A DNA stretch of 64,000 nt from Trachythela sp. YZ-2020 (GCA_016169945.1 JADLSH010000289.1:62001-126000); one strand, 5' to 3'; shown: positions 34,602 to 45,621, counted from the first letter of the stretch. Numbers and translations are program-made. Notes: generated from the letters alone by a model not told the origin.

Positions 34602-35113
34602 TAGGGTTGGGCGATATTAAAAAAATCATCTCACGATTATTGTCAAGGAAATTATCACGATATTCGATAATATCGCGAAAAATGCAATAAAAACAATGAC
34701 CACATTTTTCAATTTTAATTAATATCAAAACATAGTAAGCTTATATATAATCTTATTAAAAACAAGTAAAACAACAAATTAAAGTAATATGAAGGATTTT
34801 TCGTTTGACAAACGTTTGCTGTGTCTCCGCTGGCACAAATGCCGTGGACACACAGCGCAAGCAAAGCCTGCAATTTCATTGTTCAGCGGATTAATGCATA
34901 AATATTAATTCAGGAAATAGTTTTAATTCTTTTAAAAAATTATATTTTCTAGGAATGGAATACATTTTTAGGATTTTATAAATGCTATATACACATACGA
35001 AGCAATATCACGATAGTCATCGAGCATGACGATAATTTCGATATATCGTCGCTCAAGTTTCTACCTTCGATACGATAATCGCGATTGAAAATATCTAAAT
35101 ATCCCCAACCCTA
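34602..35113. mobile_element. hAT-like non-autonomous transposon with 8-bp target duplication
   Basis: Ends TAGGGTTGGGCGATATT and (reversed) TAGGGTTGGGGATATTT. CATACAGT flanks both sides (34594-34601, 35114-35121). 512 bp, no coding. The inner part is rich in TATCG. Size, TIR style and 8-bp duplication fit the hAT group. Confidence 0.9.
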
Positions 35114-35501
35114 CATACAGTATGTTAGCTAACAGATGAACTAAATTGTGGCTTCCTAAAATGATACTGTCCAGTAAGGCGAGTGGTTTTAAATACCAGG
35201 TTTGAACGTGTACACTACACACGTAAAAATCTCACATCTTGTCAACAAGATATGTTCGCAACAGACTCGAAGCAAGCTGGTGAACAAGTTGTAACAATGT
35301 TGTCATTTTATCAAGTTGCTACAAGGTTGTCACTCACAAGTCGTTGAATTGCAGGACGATAACAAGTTCTTGGAACAACTTGTATAAGAAGTCTGTTGAT
35401 CCTGATAACAAGTTGTAGACTACTTAGTAAATAATTATTCTAGTTGGCAGTGCAATCGAAATATTTTATATTTATGGTTTCATTCTAGTATTGCATCTTA
35501 C

Positions 35502-35576
35502 CTCAATAATCGCTACAGGTGCATCACGTGTTTCTGTCGGAAGAGTTAAGAGCACAATTCTTCCATGAGCATTCGT
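35502..35576 (-). CDS. Laminin alpha exon: middle of L4a
   Basis: Acceptor tttccag, donor gtaaga, exactly 25 codons: TNAHGRIVLLTLPTETRDAP, then VAIIE. It joins 31719-31916 in phase 0. It matches the strand region of L4a that follows the variable loop. Confidence 0.75.
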
Positions 35577-35934
35577 CTGGAAATAGAAAAGTAAAAGTCA
35601 TGCTGGGATTCGTACCTCAATGTAATGCTAAACCATTGGGTCCCATGGGTGCAAAAAATAGCGGACCATGCATGGGACCATTGGTCCCAGAAATGTTTTA
35701 TGTCAGCAGAAATTTTGTTCGCTTTTAATTATTCCCAGCATTATTATTTTAATTATTCGTCTATTAGTAATAACGTTTATTTTGGTCTATTTATTTTTAA
35801 GTACTAAGTAAGTTGGGGTGTGCTAATCACCCTTACTTGCAGCTGAGAACTGGGCTGAATTACGAAGAATTACTTGATCGAGTCGAAGGCTTATTAAAGG
35901 GGCCTCTGGCTGCCACGGTATGACTCATACCTGA

Positions 35935-36159
35935 TCTGGGAGCACAGCTACGATGGGAGGGTTAGTTTGGGGCTTATCCCAACCCATCCTGTCAACACTC
36001 CCTGTGGGAGGAAACCGGAGTACCTGGATAAAACCCGCGACTTTCGGTAGAGCGTTGACGGACTCTTTTCACGAAGTGTCATGAGTTCCCAGCGAGAATC
36101 GAACCTACGATCTCAGAGGTGAAAGGCGCTTGCTCTGACGACTGCGCCACCTAAGCCCC
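35935..36159 (-). mobile_element. tRNA-derived SINE
   Basis: On the minus strand the head reads GGGGCTTAGGTGGCGCAGTC, an A box (TGGCGCAGTCGTCAGAGCA) and a B box (GGTTCGATTCTCG). The body ends with GGTACTCCGGTTTCCTCCC, a core found in several invertebrate SINEs. Same family as 28145-28300. It lies between two L4a exons. Confidence 0.85.
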
Positions 36160-36235
36160 ATATAACACACTTCAATAGGCCAGAATGCATTGCGTTTTCA
36201 ATATGGCGAGGCTATTATTAAAACTACAATCTTAC

Positions 36236-36320
36236 CAAATCTCCCATTTCCAAAACCCAGCACAATGCAGAAGTGACACTCTCTTGTAATGTCCAATTTC
36301 CAGATATCTGACCCGCGGTA
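36236..36320 (-). CDS. Laminin alpha exon: start of L4a
   Basis: Acceptor atttcag, donor gtaaga. The phase fits both neighbours. Encoded: ATAGQISGNWTLQESVTSAL, then CWVLEMGDL. The NWTL segment matches the GW.L start of L4a. The next expected piece (the LG..VxSYGG strand) is not in the following exon nor in the 660 bp between them. Confidence 0.6.
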
Positions 36321-36875
36321 CTGAAATAAGAAAAAGTTAATAATCAACATCTATAGAGCGAAATTCAAAAGGTAAATGGCAGGACACTGTAATGAAGGGC
36401 AAAAGAGTGTTAGTTAAAAACTAATCTTTTTCGAGGGAGTTCTACTCAAAATTACACCCAAAAATCGACGAAAACTTTTTTGCGCAAAGTTTTTTCGAAG
36501 AAAATCATATAAAAATTCACTGTCATTGAAAGCCACTAGTTATTCCTATGAGCGATAACGGTTTGATCACCGGACGCAATACCGTAGGGCTACTTGTGAA
36601 TTCACACGGCAACTCTCACCCCTAAGCGAGTGTTAAAAAGTAATAAAATTAAGAAATGAACCCAATCACTAGAAAGTGCATGTACAAATCGGTTCCTATG
36701 CAAAGTTTGACAACATTTGGACACAAATAGTAAGCTTTCATTGCGAGGATTTCTATAAAATATATTGTATCGGTGGTCTCACAAACCCTCCAAACTCTAT
36801 ACATTTCATAATTTTCGCAATTTGTAAAAGCTCACTATATATACCCTATTCATTTGTATATTCATATAAACTTAC

Positions 36876-37006
36876 GCTACTGGGGAGTTGACAGTATCAC
36901 ACTGATTCGTTTGGCCTGAACACCAACACTCAAGACAGCCTTTGGGATTATCGCCACTCAGATAGAAATATCCAATTTTACATAAGTCGCACCTTGTACC
37001 AGCCAC
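36876..37006 (-). CDS. Laminin alpha exon: LE repeat before L4a
   Basis: Acceptor gaatag, donor gtaagt. Encoded: VAGTRCDLCKIGYFYLSG, DNPKGCLECWCSGQTNQC. The NPKGC...C.C.G....C motif is the characteristic last LE half before L4a in alpha-5 chains. Confidence 0.9.
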
Positions 37007-37244
37007 CTATTCCTAAAACAACATAATAATTACTTTCAAATATAGCCTGTTCATACGAGCACAGCTAACCACGAAACTCGCCTGTGTATGTAAACGCGGA
37101 AAAAAATTATTGTCTGTTCATATGAGAGACGAGCCATCCCGGGTAGTTGGGATATCAGTCAAGTGGGATACAATTATCCATATGAACGCTTATTAGGGAT
37201 CGAAAACTTTGCAAACAATTATATAGGTGCTTATTAGCATGTTA

Positions 37245-37565
37245 TATGCTATAAAAGGGCAGGACAAACCGATTCATATCGGCCAAACCTCTGCAAAAGG
37301 TTTTCAATAGGATTGTGCCCCTATGGAACAGCCTGTCGGGTGAAATCCTCTTTTTCTATTCAATTGCTGAAATCTAAACTTAACAAACACTATACTGAGA
37401 AACTAAATTCATGTTTTGATGCTGATAGGCAAAGGACATGGAAAACGTTTTGTTCTAAGTGTCGTTCTTGTCTTTCGACTTGTTGTTGAAAATGTTTTGT
37501 GGTGTTACAATCTTATGTAAGAATGTAATTATGTGATACAGTCTTTGGGAGGGCTGCGTTTTTGG
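37245..37565 (+). pseudogene. LINE ORF2 C-terminal fragment and 3' region
   Basis: Translates as VFNRIVPLWNSL in one frame and RQRTWKTFCSKCRSC in the next, the C-terminal signature of a CR1-like LINE. It ends in the laminin intron, just upstream of the LINE at 37775. Confidence 0.7.
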
Positions 37566-37774
37566 TTTGTGAAAATCCCTAAATTAGAAAAGCAAATCCA
37601 AAACAAGTAAGCAAAACACATGTGAGCAGATGCAGCATGAGTAATGTTTAAAGGAAAATGAGTTATCAGGAAAAATATGAAACAGTGGAACTGGGTCCGG
37701 CCGGAATCCTGATTTCTTTACGGGCGAGACCTGGATAGAAAGTAATTAATCATACAGTATATGTTGTTTTAGGA

Positions 37775-39615
37775 ATTTTGACATGTCCAATGACAATTTT
37801 GAGACATATGTCAAAAGAGCTAATTCCGAATTTACTACATTCAAACCTATTAGTGTAAACGATGTTTGCCGTCTCTTGCATGGTCTATCTAGCAATAAAG
37901 CCACTGGCATTGATAAGATTTCATGCAAAATTATTAAGATAGCTGCACCTGTTATTGCAGATTCACTAACATATATATTTAATCAGGCTATTACTCTATC
38001 CTCTTTCCCTAATGAATGGAAAATGGCTAGAGTAACACCTCTTTATAAAAATGGCCATCGAAATGTACCAGGAAACTACCGGCCAATTTCAGTTTTGCCT
38101 GCCATAAGCAAAATCATGGAACGAATTCTGTGTGATCAACTGTACAATTATTTAACTGAATTTGGACTGCTAAGCAATTCCCAATTTGGTTTTCGCAAAT
38201 CTCACTCTACAGCTACAGCATTACTAGACTGTACAAACGACTGGTATGTTAACTTGGACAGAAAAATGTTTAATCTAGTAGTTTTCATTGACTTGAAAAA
38301 AGCATTTGATACAGTTGATCATCAAATTCTATTGAAAAAGTTGGAGCTCTATGGAATAAAAGAACAGGCTCTTTCTTTACTAAAATCTTATCTAACAAAT
38401 CGAACACAGAAGTGTCAAATTAATGGATTTGTCTCATCAGAACGTTCGATTAGATGTGGAGTACCTCAAGGTTCTATCTTAGGACCACTATTATTCTTAC
38501 TCTATATCAATGACTTACCTCAGTGTCTTAATAATATTAAACCTAGGTTATTTGCTGACGACACAAATCTTACTGCTTCTGGAGACTCGATAACCGATAT
38601 TGAAACTGCAGTAAATTCGGATTTAGAAAACCTTAGGAAATGGTTAATGGCTAATAAACTTAGCTTAAACGTAGCAAAAACAGAGTTTATGTTGATTGGC
38701 TCAAAACCAAAGATAAAATGTACTGCAAATTCTCCCCCAAATATTTTCATTGAAAATAAACAGATTAAACAAGTTTATGAATGCAAAACTCTTGGAGTAA
38801 CTATTGACCAGCATTTATCTTGGAAAAATAATACTGAAAATATTTGCAAAAAAATAACAGCAGGAATTGCTGCTCTCCGTCGTGTCAAACCTTTTGTTGA
38901 TAAAGGTACACTTATTTGTATATATAACGCTATTGTTCGCCCACACTTCGATTATTGTTGTGAAGTATGGGATGTGTTTGGCGAAACACAATCAAAGCGA
39001 CTCCAAAAGCTACAAAATAGAGCTGCTCGAATCATCATGAACATGAGCAACGATGTAGATCATTCTGTAGCTTTACATGCCTTGGACTGGGAGCCACTGA
39101 AAATGATAAGAAAAAAGGCAAAAGCAAAAATGATGTATAAAATCTTAAATAAAATCGGTCCTGAGTCACTCACTGACCTATTTACTTATAAAAGTCAAGT
39201 GACAAACTATAAACTTCGAGATATTTCAAGTGGTCTTTGTTTACCACAACCGTGCACAAATAATATGAAAAATAGTTTTATGTATGACGGTGCTCATCTC
39301 TGGAACTCTCTTCCAAACGAGTTTAGAGAGAGTGAATCCCTTTCGAGTTTTCAAAGGAAAATTGCTACTCACACTTTTCAATCGTAAAACAACATTATTA
39401 TAACTTTGTAAATAGATTACTTGTAAATTATTCCTGTTCTGCACTATTAAATATTATATTAGTGACACTATTGATGACATTCTATATTGATATACTCCTT
39501 ATTTTGTAAATAACTTAAAATGCTTATGTAATTCTCTTTAACACGCCCCCTGTGGAAATCAGCTTCGGTTGACAGGGCTAGCGTGTATAAATAAAGTTCT
39601 TCTATCTATCTCTAT
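37775..39615 (+). mobile_element. 5'-truncated CR1/L2-like LINE copy
   Basis: Same family as the nested LINE on the minus strand at 8150-13070: similar RT and the same 3' end (ACACGCCCCCTGTGGAAATC...GTGTATAAATAAAG), followed by a TCTATC tail at 39600-39640. Truncation lies at the endonuclease-RT linker, typical of incomplete reverse transcription. It is inserted in a laminin intron, opposite to the gene. Confidence 0.92.
37783..39387 (+). CDS. LINE ORF2, reverse transcriptase (uninterrupted)
   Basis: 534 codons without stop. Finger: SSNKATGIDKISCKIIK and GNYRPISVLPAISKIMER; GFRKSHSTATALL; motif A VVFIDLKKAFDTVDH; GVPQGSILGPLLFLLYIND; catalytic FADDTNLTAS (38551 onward); NKLSLNVAKTEFMLIG; C-terminal FDYCCEVWDVFGE and DGAHLWNSLPNE. 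It lacks the endonuclease, so it is not autonomous. The clean frame suggests a fairly recent insertion. Confidence 0.93.
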   Translation: MSNDNFETYVKRANSEFTTFKPISVNDVCRLLHGLSSNKATGIDKISCKIIKIAAPVIADSLTYIFNQAITLSSFPNEWKMARVTPLYKNGHRNVPGNYRPISVLPAISKIMERILCDQLYNYLTEFGLLSNSQFGFRKSHSTATALLDCTNDWYVNLDRKMFNLVVFIDLKKAFDTVDHQILLKKLELYGIKEQALSLLKSYLTNRTQKCQINGFVSSERSIRCGVPQGSILGPLLFLLYINDLPQCLNNIKPRLFADDTNLTASGDSITDIETAVNSDLENLRKWLMANKLSLNVAKTEFMLIGSKPKIKCTANSPPNIFIENKQIKQVYECKTLGVTIDQHLSWKNNTENICKKITAGIAALRRVKPFVDKGTLICIYNAIVRPHFDYCCEVWDVFGETQSKRLQKLQNRAARIIMNMSNDVDHSVALHALDWEPLKMIRKKAKAKMMYKILNKIGPESLTDLFTYKSQVTNYKLRDISSGLCLPQPCTNNMKNSFMYDGAHLWNSLPNEFRESESLSSFQRKIATHTFQS

Positions 39616-39783
39616 CTATCTCTCTATATATCTAGTAACTATTGTAGAAGGCGAAGGAGGGTGGTGTTCCCCCGCGGGTAGACCAGCCGACAATTTCAAA
39701 AAATACAAAAATGAAGAATATTCTGAAAAGGGGGCATTTTGAAATTTAACATAGAAACTAAACAAGACGAGTTTTTGACAGAC

Positions 39784-40139
39784 CAGGGCTCGCAAAATAT
39801 TAGAAAAAGTGATTGCCCTTGGGCAGGTACACCAAAAATTTGGTTGCCCAAAGCTACTTCTGGATTACTGACCTCAATTAAGTGAAAAATTAACCGCAAC
39901 AATGTATGTCGACCTGGAAGCCACGTCTATGTTTTATCTCGTGAGTTGTGTGGTGAATTAAATTTACCCCTCGCGATTAACATACGCTCACTGAAAGGGC
40001 GTACGGGGAGATTTATTTTATTGCCCATCAATTTGTTCAATTTCTGGTTGCCGGTAGGGACATAAGTCAAGAAATTTTGGTTGCCCGACAGAAATTTTAG
40101 CTGCCCCGGGACGTCGGGCAGGCAATTGTACGAGCCCTG
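39784..40139. mobile_element. hAT-like short transposon with 8-bp target duplication
   Basis: Ends CAGGGCTCG and CGAGCCCTG. TGACAGAC is duplicated at 39776-39783 and 40140-40147. 356 bp, no coding; the interior repeats GGTTGCCC and GGGCA. The CAGGG terminus and 8-bp duplication are diagnostic of hAT elements. Confidence 0.93.
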
Positions 40140-40285
40140 TGACAGACAATTTATACAAATTTCCAACTTTATTTTGATAATGACTGTAAAAATATCAAAT
40201 ATTTGTCATGTTTAGTTTGTCAAGATGACTTTCTTCTTAGATATCTGTTTCTTTTTGTATTACTCTGTCTGTTTAGACAACTTAC

Positions 40286-40620
40286 TTTACAAATACATCT
40301 TCCTGTTTCCGGGTCACAGCCAGTGATACCATCCTGATTACAATCACATCTCTTACAGTTTGGATAACCATAGTACCCTGACTTGCATTGATCACATCGT
40401 CGTCCCGCTCTGCTGGGCAGACATGAACATTGCCCTGACGTAGTATCACATGAACCGCTAGTATCAGTGACACCGGTAGAATCACAGTCACATTGCAGAC
40501 AACCTTGGACTGGGTCATCATAACCAAATGTTCCTTTGATACATGCACAATCAGCACCGGCCGTGTTCGGAGGACACTCACAAAGACCAGTACTTGGATC
40601 ACAATAATCACAGTCACACT
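40286..40620 (-). CDS. Laminin alpha exon: LE repeats after L4b
   Basis: Acceptor ttgttag, donor gtaagt. Encoded: CDCDYCDPSTGLCECPPNTA, CACIKGTFGYDDPVQGC, CDTTSGQCSCLPSRAGRRC, GYYGYPNCKRCDC, CDPETGRCICK. It aligns repeat by repeat with the LE run after L4b in alpha-5, including the odd short second repeat. Confidence 0.93.
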
Positions 40621-40694
40621 CTAACAAGATACACAAATGTGCAATTTTAACGACCGTTTGTATTTGACTCAATATTGTTGGTGTTTGTGATGTA

Positions 40695-40845
40695 AATTTC
40701 GAGCGAAAATTATATACATATTTTAGACCTAACCAGGAGCAGTTGCGAGAAATGCAACTATAGGCCCTCTGGCAAGCATCGAGCATGCGGTCCTGCGGTT
40801 CCAGTACAGCGCTCTGCCAATTGAGCTGCAGGGTATTTAACGCAG
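40695..40845 (-). mobile_element. tRNA-derived SINE fragment
   Basis: Same family as 597-1056: on the minus strand TGCAGCTCAATTGGCAGAGC (A box), GGAACCGCAGGACCGC, then AGTTGCATTTCTCGCAACTG. It lies in a laminin intron. Confidence 0.75.
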
Positions 40846-40897
40846 CCTTCCCTTAAATATAAGTTCGTTTGAAAGGAGATACGAGTAGGCTACTTAC

Positions 40898-41222
40898 TTT
40901 TACAGTTAGGAAAGCCATAGTACCCAGTTTCACAGCGTGTGCAAGCTCGACCAATAATATTCTCGAAGCAAGGACATCGTCCACCAAACACGTCACATGT
41001 GTCACTGCGTGACCCACGCGTGTCACATGCACAGGGGAAGCTGCCGTTGTTGTAGAATGTTGTGAGCGAGAAGACAGACTGTGTACAGAACGCTTTACCA
41101 TCTTTAGTCACGTGCAAATCATTCTTGGAACAGTGCTCAACAAAGTCGTTTGTTCGGTCGACAGGTTCACCACTTACTAATACCGGTGAATACGAGGCTT
41201 TAGGCACAAACAGAATATAGTC
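40898..41222 (-). CDS. Laminin alpha exon: end of L4b and first following LE
   Basis: Acceptor cttgcag, donor gtaagt. Encoded: DYILFVPKASYSPVLV (end of L4b), DRTNDFVEHCSKND, FCTQSVFSLTTFYNNGSFPC, GSRSDTCDVFGGRCPC, IIGRACTRCETGYYGFPNC. The FYNNG.(R)PC...FGGQCPC pattern is specific to the alpha-5/alpha-3 and invertebrate alpha chains and is the strongest evidence for the identity. Confidence 0.96.
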
Positions 41223-42293
41223 CTGCAAGAAAGGTGACATACACAGTATAAGTTAAAACCAAAATCCTGTCGTACATCTAGCGCCGTTGTACAAAGGTCA
41301 AATAGCGCTTCCGCCGGATAGTTTTTCAAGCCTTGGGATGAATTTAGGCAAGGCCACTTGGTCAAGGGGGTGCCTGAGGGATGCCAATTTCGGTATCAAA
41401 TCCATATTTTGGATTTGGCAGTGCAATTATCAAACAAAAATGATATATTTGTTGACCATCCAGGCAACCTTACTTTTCAAACATTTTCTGAAAAGCTCAG
41501 CCCTTTGACCCCGTCCTCTAAAGTGTCTGGAAAGCTGTGAAACACTACGGATATGGACCACACAATAAATATAATAAATATTTACGGCCAGTTTTAGAAA
41601 GCTTGAAGAAGTCACTTCTCGGTGAATAATGCAATCAGGCATTCGTACATTGCGGCCGTTTTTATACATATAACATACTTGATACATCACTGGTAAATCA
41701 ATAAACACATTATTAACAGTAATTGATGGTTTCAATTTTTCCAATGATTTTTTCCACGATTATACAGGCCTGGAATTTAGCGGCGGTCATTGGCCGTCAA
41801 TGCCGTGCTTGTTAGCAGCAATGCCCTCGTAATATACCAAAACGTTACGGCCAATAATGGCCTGCCCTCAATCTCAGTACTCAGTAAAATTGGCAATTAT
41901 ATACATATATAGCAAGAGATTATGAGCAACTGTATATCTTAGAAACCAACAGTGAAAAATTTATATACAAATGTCAAAATGGCGAGTTAATGGTTGAATA
42001 ATTTCTGTCCTTTTTGAAAAACGTGCAACGCATTTTTAATTTATGAACACCCTATTTACAGTAAAACGGTATATTATACATGTACATGTACTCTTTTAAA
42101 TCTTCATGCTACATCAGTGTGCGGTAAGATGCTAAGTGAATGAAAATTGGCCTTTATACGCCTTGGTGTTCTAGAAAAGACAGTAACATTCAAGGCATTC
42201 CCTTTTCTTTTCCCAAATCGAGGCGTGAATTATGGCATTCGCCCCAAGGAATGAGCGTGCAATATTTCTCTAGCTAGATACAAATTAATCCTA

Positions 42294-43062
42294 CAGGTGT
42301 ATGTACCACAGAATACCATGGTACCACAGAATACCAGTCTTATTTATTGATCTTATAAAATTTGGAGGAAATATACAATATACTTTATTTTTGTGAGTAC
42401 ATATTAGTTTTAGTTTTCATTGACATATAAAAAACAAAAAATAAATATTTTCATAAAAATTCTTTAAAATAATCAGGATTAACAAAAAATAACATTCTAT
42501 GTTTTTGATACTTTTTTCCCGCATAATGCCTGTAAAATTCGAAAGTTTAAAAATAAGTTTGCAAACCAGTATAATTTATGTTGATCAGTACTTTTTCTAG
42601 CAACACAATATTATAACTATACAGGAATAACATCGAGGAATCAATTTAATTTTACCATTGAAAAATTGAATTTTTCAAAATTATTGATAAACCTGGTATT
42701 CTTTGGTTGCACCACTGGTATGCTGTACTAGTAGATTTTAGTATTTACCTTTCACTAAATTAAGTTAGCAATATTCCACAGTATTATCACACAACGTGAC
42801 ACACCAAATCCTGGTACAATTTGATAAACGGTTGCTTATTTATCTCTGCACTGGTGTATTCTGTGGTACATTAGAGTTTCTTCCTCAGAATGTTCAATTA
42901 AAAAAAATTATTTAAGTCTATGAAATCTAGCCCCAAAACCCCCAGGAAGAAACAATATATCGATAAACTACATTAAAAAATATTAAGAAGCCACATTATA
43001 TATATTTGACAAAAGATATGGAACATGTAAATTTTTGTGGTATTCTGTGGTACATACACCTG
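42294..43062. mobile_element. Tc1/mariner-like non-autonomous transposon
   Basis: Terminal inverted repeats begin CAGGTGTATGTACCACAGAA and end with the mirror, each bordered by TA (42292-42293, 43063-43064), the target of this superfamily. 769 bp with no coding. TACCACAGAATACC is also repeated inside near the left end. The right end is about 21 bp from the donor of exon 43090-43247. Confidence 0.85.
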
Positions 43063-43089
43063 TACTGAGAAAAAAAAAGCAATACTTAC

Positions 43090-43247
43090 AATCCAGAGTT
43101 TATTATCCTGAGGTAACTTGAAGTTCAATGCGACTTTATTTCCAAGTTTAAACATATCTCCACCATCAAGTCGTTTTACAACAGTTCTACAACCGGACGA
43201 GTTGGGACAATATTTGAAACTTGTTTTACCACGAGTATCGTAAAAGC
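43090..43247 (-). CDS. Laminin alpha exon: L4b
   Basis: Acceptor atattaag, donor gtaagt. Encoded: GFYDTRGKTSFKYCPNSSGC, RTVVKRLDGGDMFKLGNKVA, PQDNKLWI. It matches the C..G.GCR strand region of L4b, and the LWI/DYILFVP junction to the next exon is a close fit to alpha-5. Confidence 0.92.
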
Positions 43248-43747
43248 CTTAATATTAAAACATAACTTCGCTTGGTCGGACGTTTTGTCCGGGCCGGGGT
43301 TTTTTGAAACACTGGGTTAACCAAAGACCGCGCAATCCCACAAAGCATACAATCATTGTCAACTCTTAGTGCACTTTTACTTAGCTGTTTCGCATAAAGT
43401 AAGTATGTTGTCAATTTTGGTCGGACTTTTCATCCTCTACCCCAGGCTTTCCTCTTGTGGTGGATATCTCCCCAGAGATAGAGCTGTGAAAAGAAGAGTT
43501 GGGTTTTCTGGTTTTTTTTTTTATTTCAGGGTCTGTTTACGTTACAACAGCCAAAAGCCGCCATCGTGCTTTAAAAATACCTGTGCATAATTCAGGGATG
43601 GATTTACTGGGGGTGCAGGGGGGTGTGCACCTCACCAAGCTTTGGACAAGGGGGAGCAGATTTTCTATCTCGTCCTCCCCCCGTACCAGACCATACTGGA
43701 TCCCTGGCATAATTACTGTATACGCTACTGAACTAAAATAAATTTAC

Positions 43748-43967
43748 CTTTCCTTCCAAGTATACAAGAAGAGCTGAAGGGTCAAAGATGTTTTGGTGGT
43801 TTATTGGTGTTTTGTTCGTCTCCATTCTCCCCAGCCTCCACCATGACCGCGTCTCCAGGCATACTGTAACTTGTGCGGGTGCACACCTTCATGCGGGTCA
43901 CGCAAAGCTTGCTGGGAACAATGTAATCTGTTACCCAGTCCTCGTACGGGATAAGAATAAAGGAATC
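43748..43967 (-). CDS. Laminin alpha exon: L4b, with in-frame TGA
   Basis: Acceptor tttctag, donor gtaaat, phases match both neighbours. Encoded: DSFILIPYEDWVTDYIVPSK, LCVTRMKVCTRTS (matches the LVPIEEF...C.....C segment of L4b). The frame meets TGA after NKPPKHL (about 43787). Beyond it another frame reads FDPSALLVYLEGK, a better match to the next L4b strand, and about 50 residues expected between are absent. A small deletion or sequence error inside the exon is likely. Confidence 0.75.
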
Positions 43968-44684
43968 CTAGAAAGAGAGATGCAAAGTCAAATGCCACTT
44001 GATGCATTTGTATGTTATGGTAAATAAATTTTTTTTATCGAGATTACTTCACGAAATCTTTGTTCTTTTTCAGACAGTTTGATCCCTAAGCCCAGTCCCA
44101 GCCCACATGAGGACGAGGCTGGTTTATCCAACAAACGTTTGAGGTACAGCTACAATTGTTAGCTATAATAAATACGCCGTTTTCCCAATTGCGTTTAGCA
44201 TTGCAATTTAGATACAATCAAAATAAAACAATTCAAAATAAAAAAATCTTTAACAAAACTGTAAAATAGAATTTTTGTCATTAAACAACAAGAAAAGACT
44301 GCTTATATATAAAAAAAAAATTATTATTTTTTTTCTGATGTTGATAATTACCGAAACGCACTGACAAACCTCAGTAGTGCTCATTTAACCTACCTATTGG
44401 GGCAAATTTTACTCTGTGGAAGGGTCCCGTAAAAAGTTATGGCAAATTCAGGGCATCGCACTCGACTCAACATTTGCAACATCAATTATTGACTTGACAA
44501 ATTTTAGGCATAATTGCTACAAACAATCAACAAACACTCGATCATAGCGCCCCTTGTAGAGTTCAATTACGCTGATTAATTAGCCACATAGCTGGGTTAT
44601 CAAATATAACAATTCCAATAAGCTTTATTCTTTTGTTCACTCGAGAAATACGTCAAAAATTCTCGTCTCGTCATAGAGAAATTT

Positions 44685-44915
44685 GGCTAACGCTGTTAAC
44701 ATTGTTGATACCTTATTCACAACTTTGTTCGAAAACATAAAATAGAACAAAGGTAACTCAGCATTAGAATTATGTATACTGCAAGAGCTCTTCACTCGTG
44801 TAGATCATTCAAATGCTTAGTTAAGTTTCTTCTATTCAATGTTTTCGCAAACTAGAACAACAGTAACTAGGCATGTGAGTTATCCAAAGTTGTGAATTGG
44901 GTATAAACACTGATC
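44685..44915. repeat. Foldback short element (copy 2)
   Basis: Same family as 24795-25085 (TTTGGCTAACGCTGTTAAC, GAACAAAGGTAACT, GGCATGTGAGTTATCCAAAG). The left arm has lost about 40 bp. Confidence 0.8.
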
Positions 44916-45342
44916 TGGAAATAATACTGGATTTAGTATCTATTCTGTTAAAAATGAAGCCGGAAGTCAGCCGTTGTTAAGGGACCAACTGACAACATTT
45001 TCGCGTGTAATGTAGAAATTTATTGCTTGAAATGTATTTGATACTTCATAATAATGTTAAAATAATGTAGTAATCTGGTATTTTTAGAGTTCGATTTAAA
45101 AAGAAATAGAGACAATTTTCCTGTATATTTGGCCCTTAGTAATGGCGGATGTCTATTGTGTAGCAATGTTTAACTGTCTTCATTTTCTGCACCAGTGAAC
45201 AATAGGTTGTGCTATCCAGTCTACTTTTCAGATCAGCTGTAATTCCCCATACAACCAGCCGCTTATATTTCAATTTCTTCACAAAACGTTACAACCAACA
45301 AATACGCTTTGATGGTGGTTCCACTTTATAAATGTTACTTAC

Positions 45343-45621
45343 CACAGCCACATTTCCACGTGAGCAGGCAGTTAAGGCAGTTAACTCATATTCAACATCT
45401 GACTGGAGATCAATAGTCTGTACAGCACCATGAACAGTCAGACCAACAGTACGACAACCAAACGTGTACTTGCAAGATGGAAGACGGAATCTGGCAAATG
45501 TTTGTTCACGTGATCTCACATACAAATCCAAGAACTGTGTATGCGGGTGAGTTGTGAAATATTTAACCAATACGACGTATTTGCCAGATTTGGGAACTTT
45601 CTTTCTGATACTCACGCGACT
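45343..45621 (-). CDS. Laminin alpha exon: L4b, most N-terminal one found
   Basis: Acceptor ctttgcag, donor gtaagt, 93 codons, phase 0 at both ends. Encoded: SRVSIRKKVPKSGKYVVLVK, CKYTFGCRTVGLTV, VEYELTALTACSRGNVAV. The GKYVVLV strand and C.....CR pair match the first half of L4b. Upstream exons (LamNT, first LE array) were not found to the right, so the 5' end lies outside the window or has been disrupted. Confidence 0.88.
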
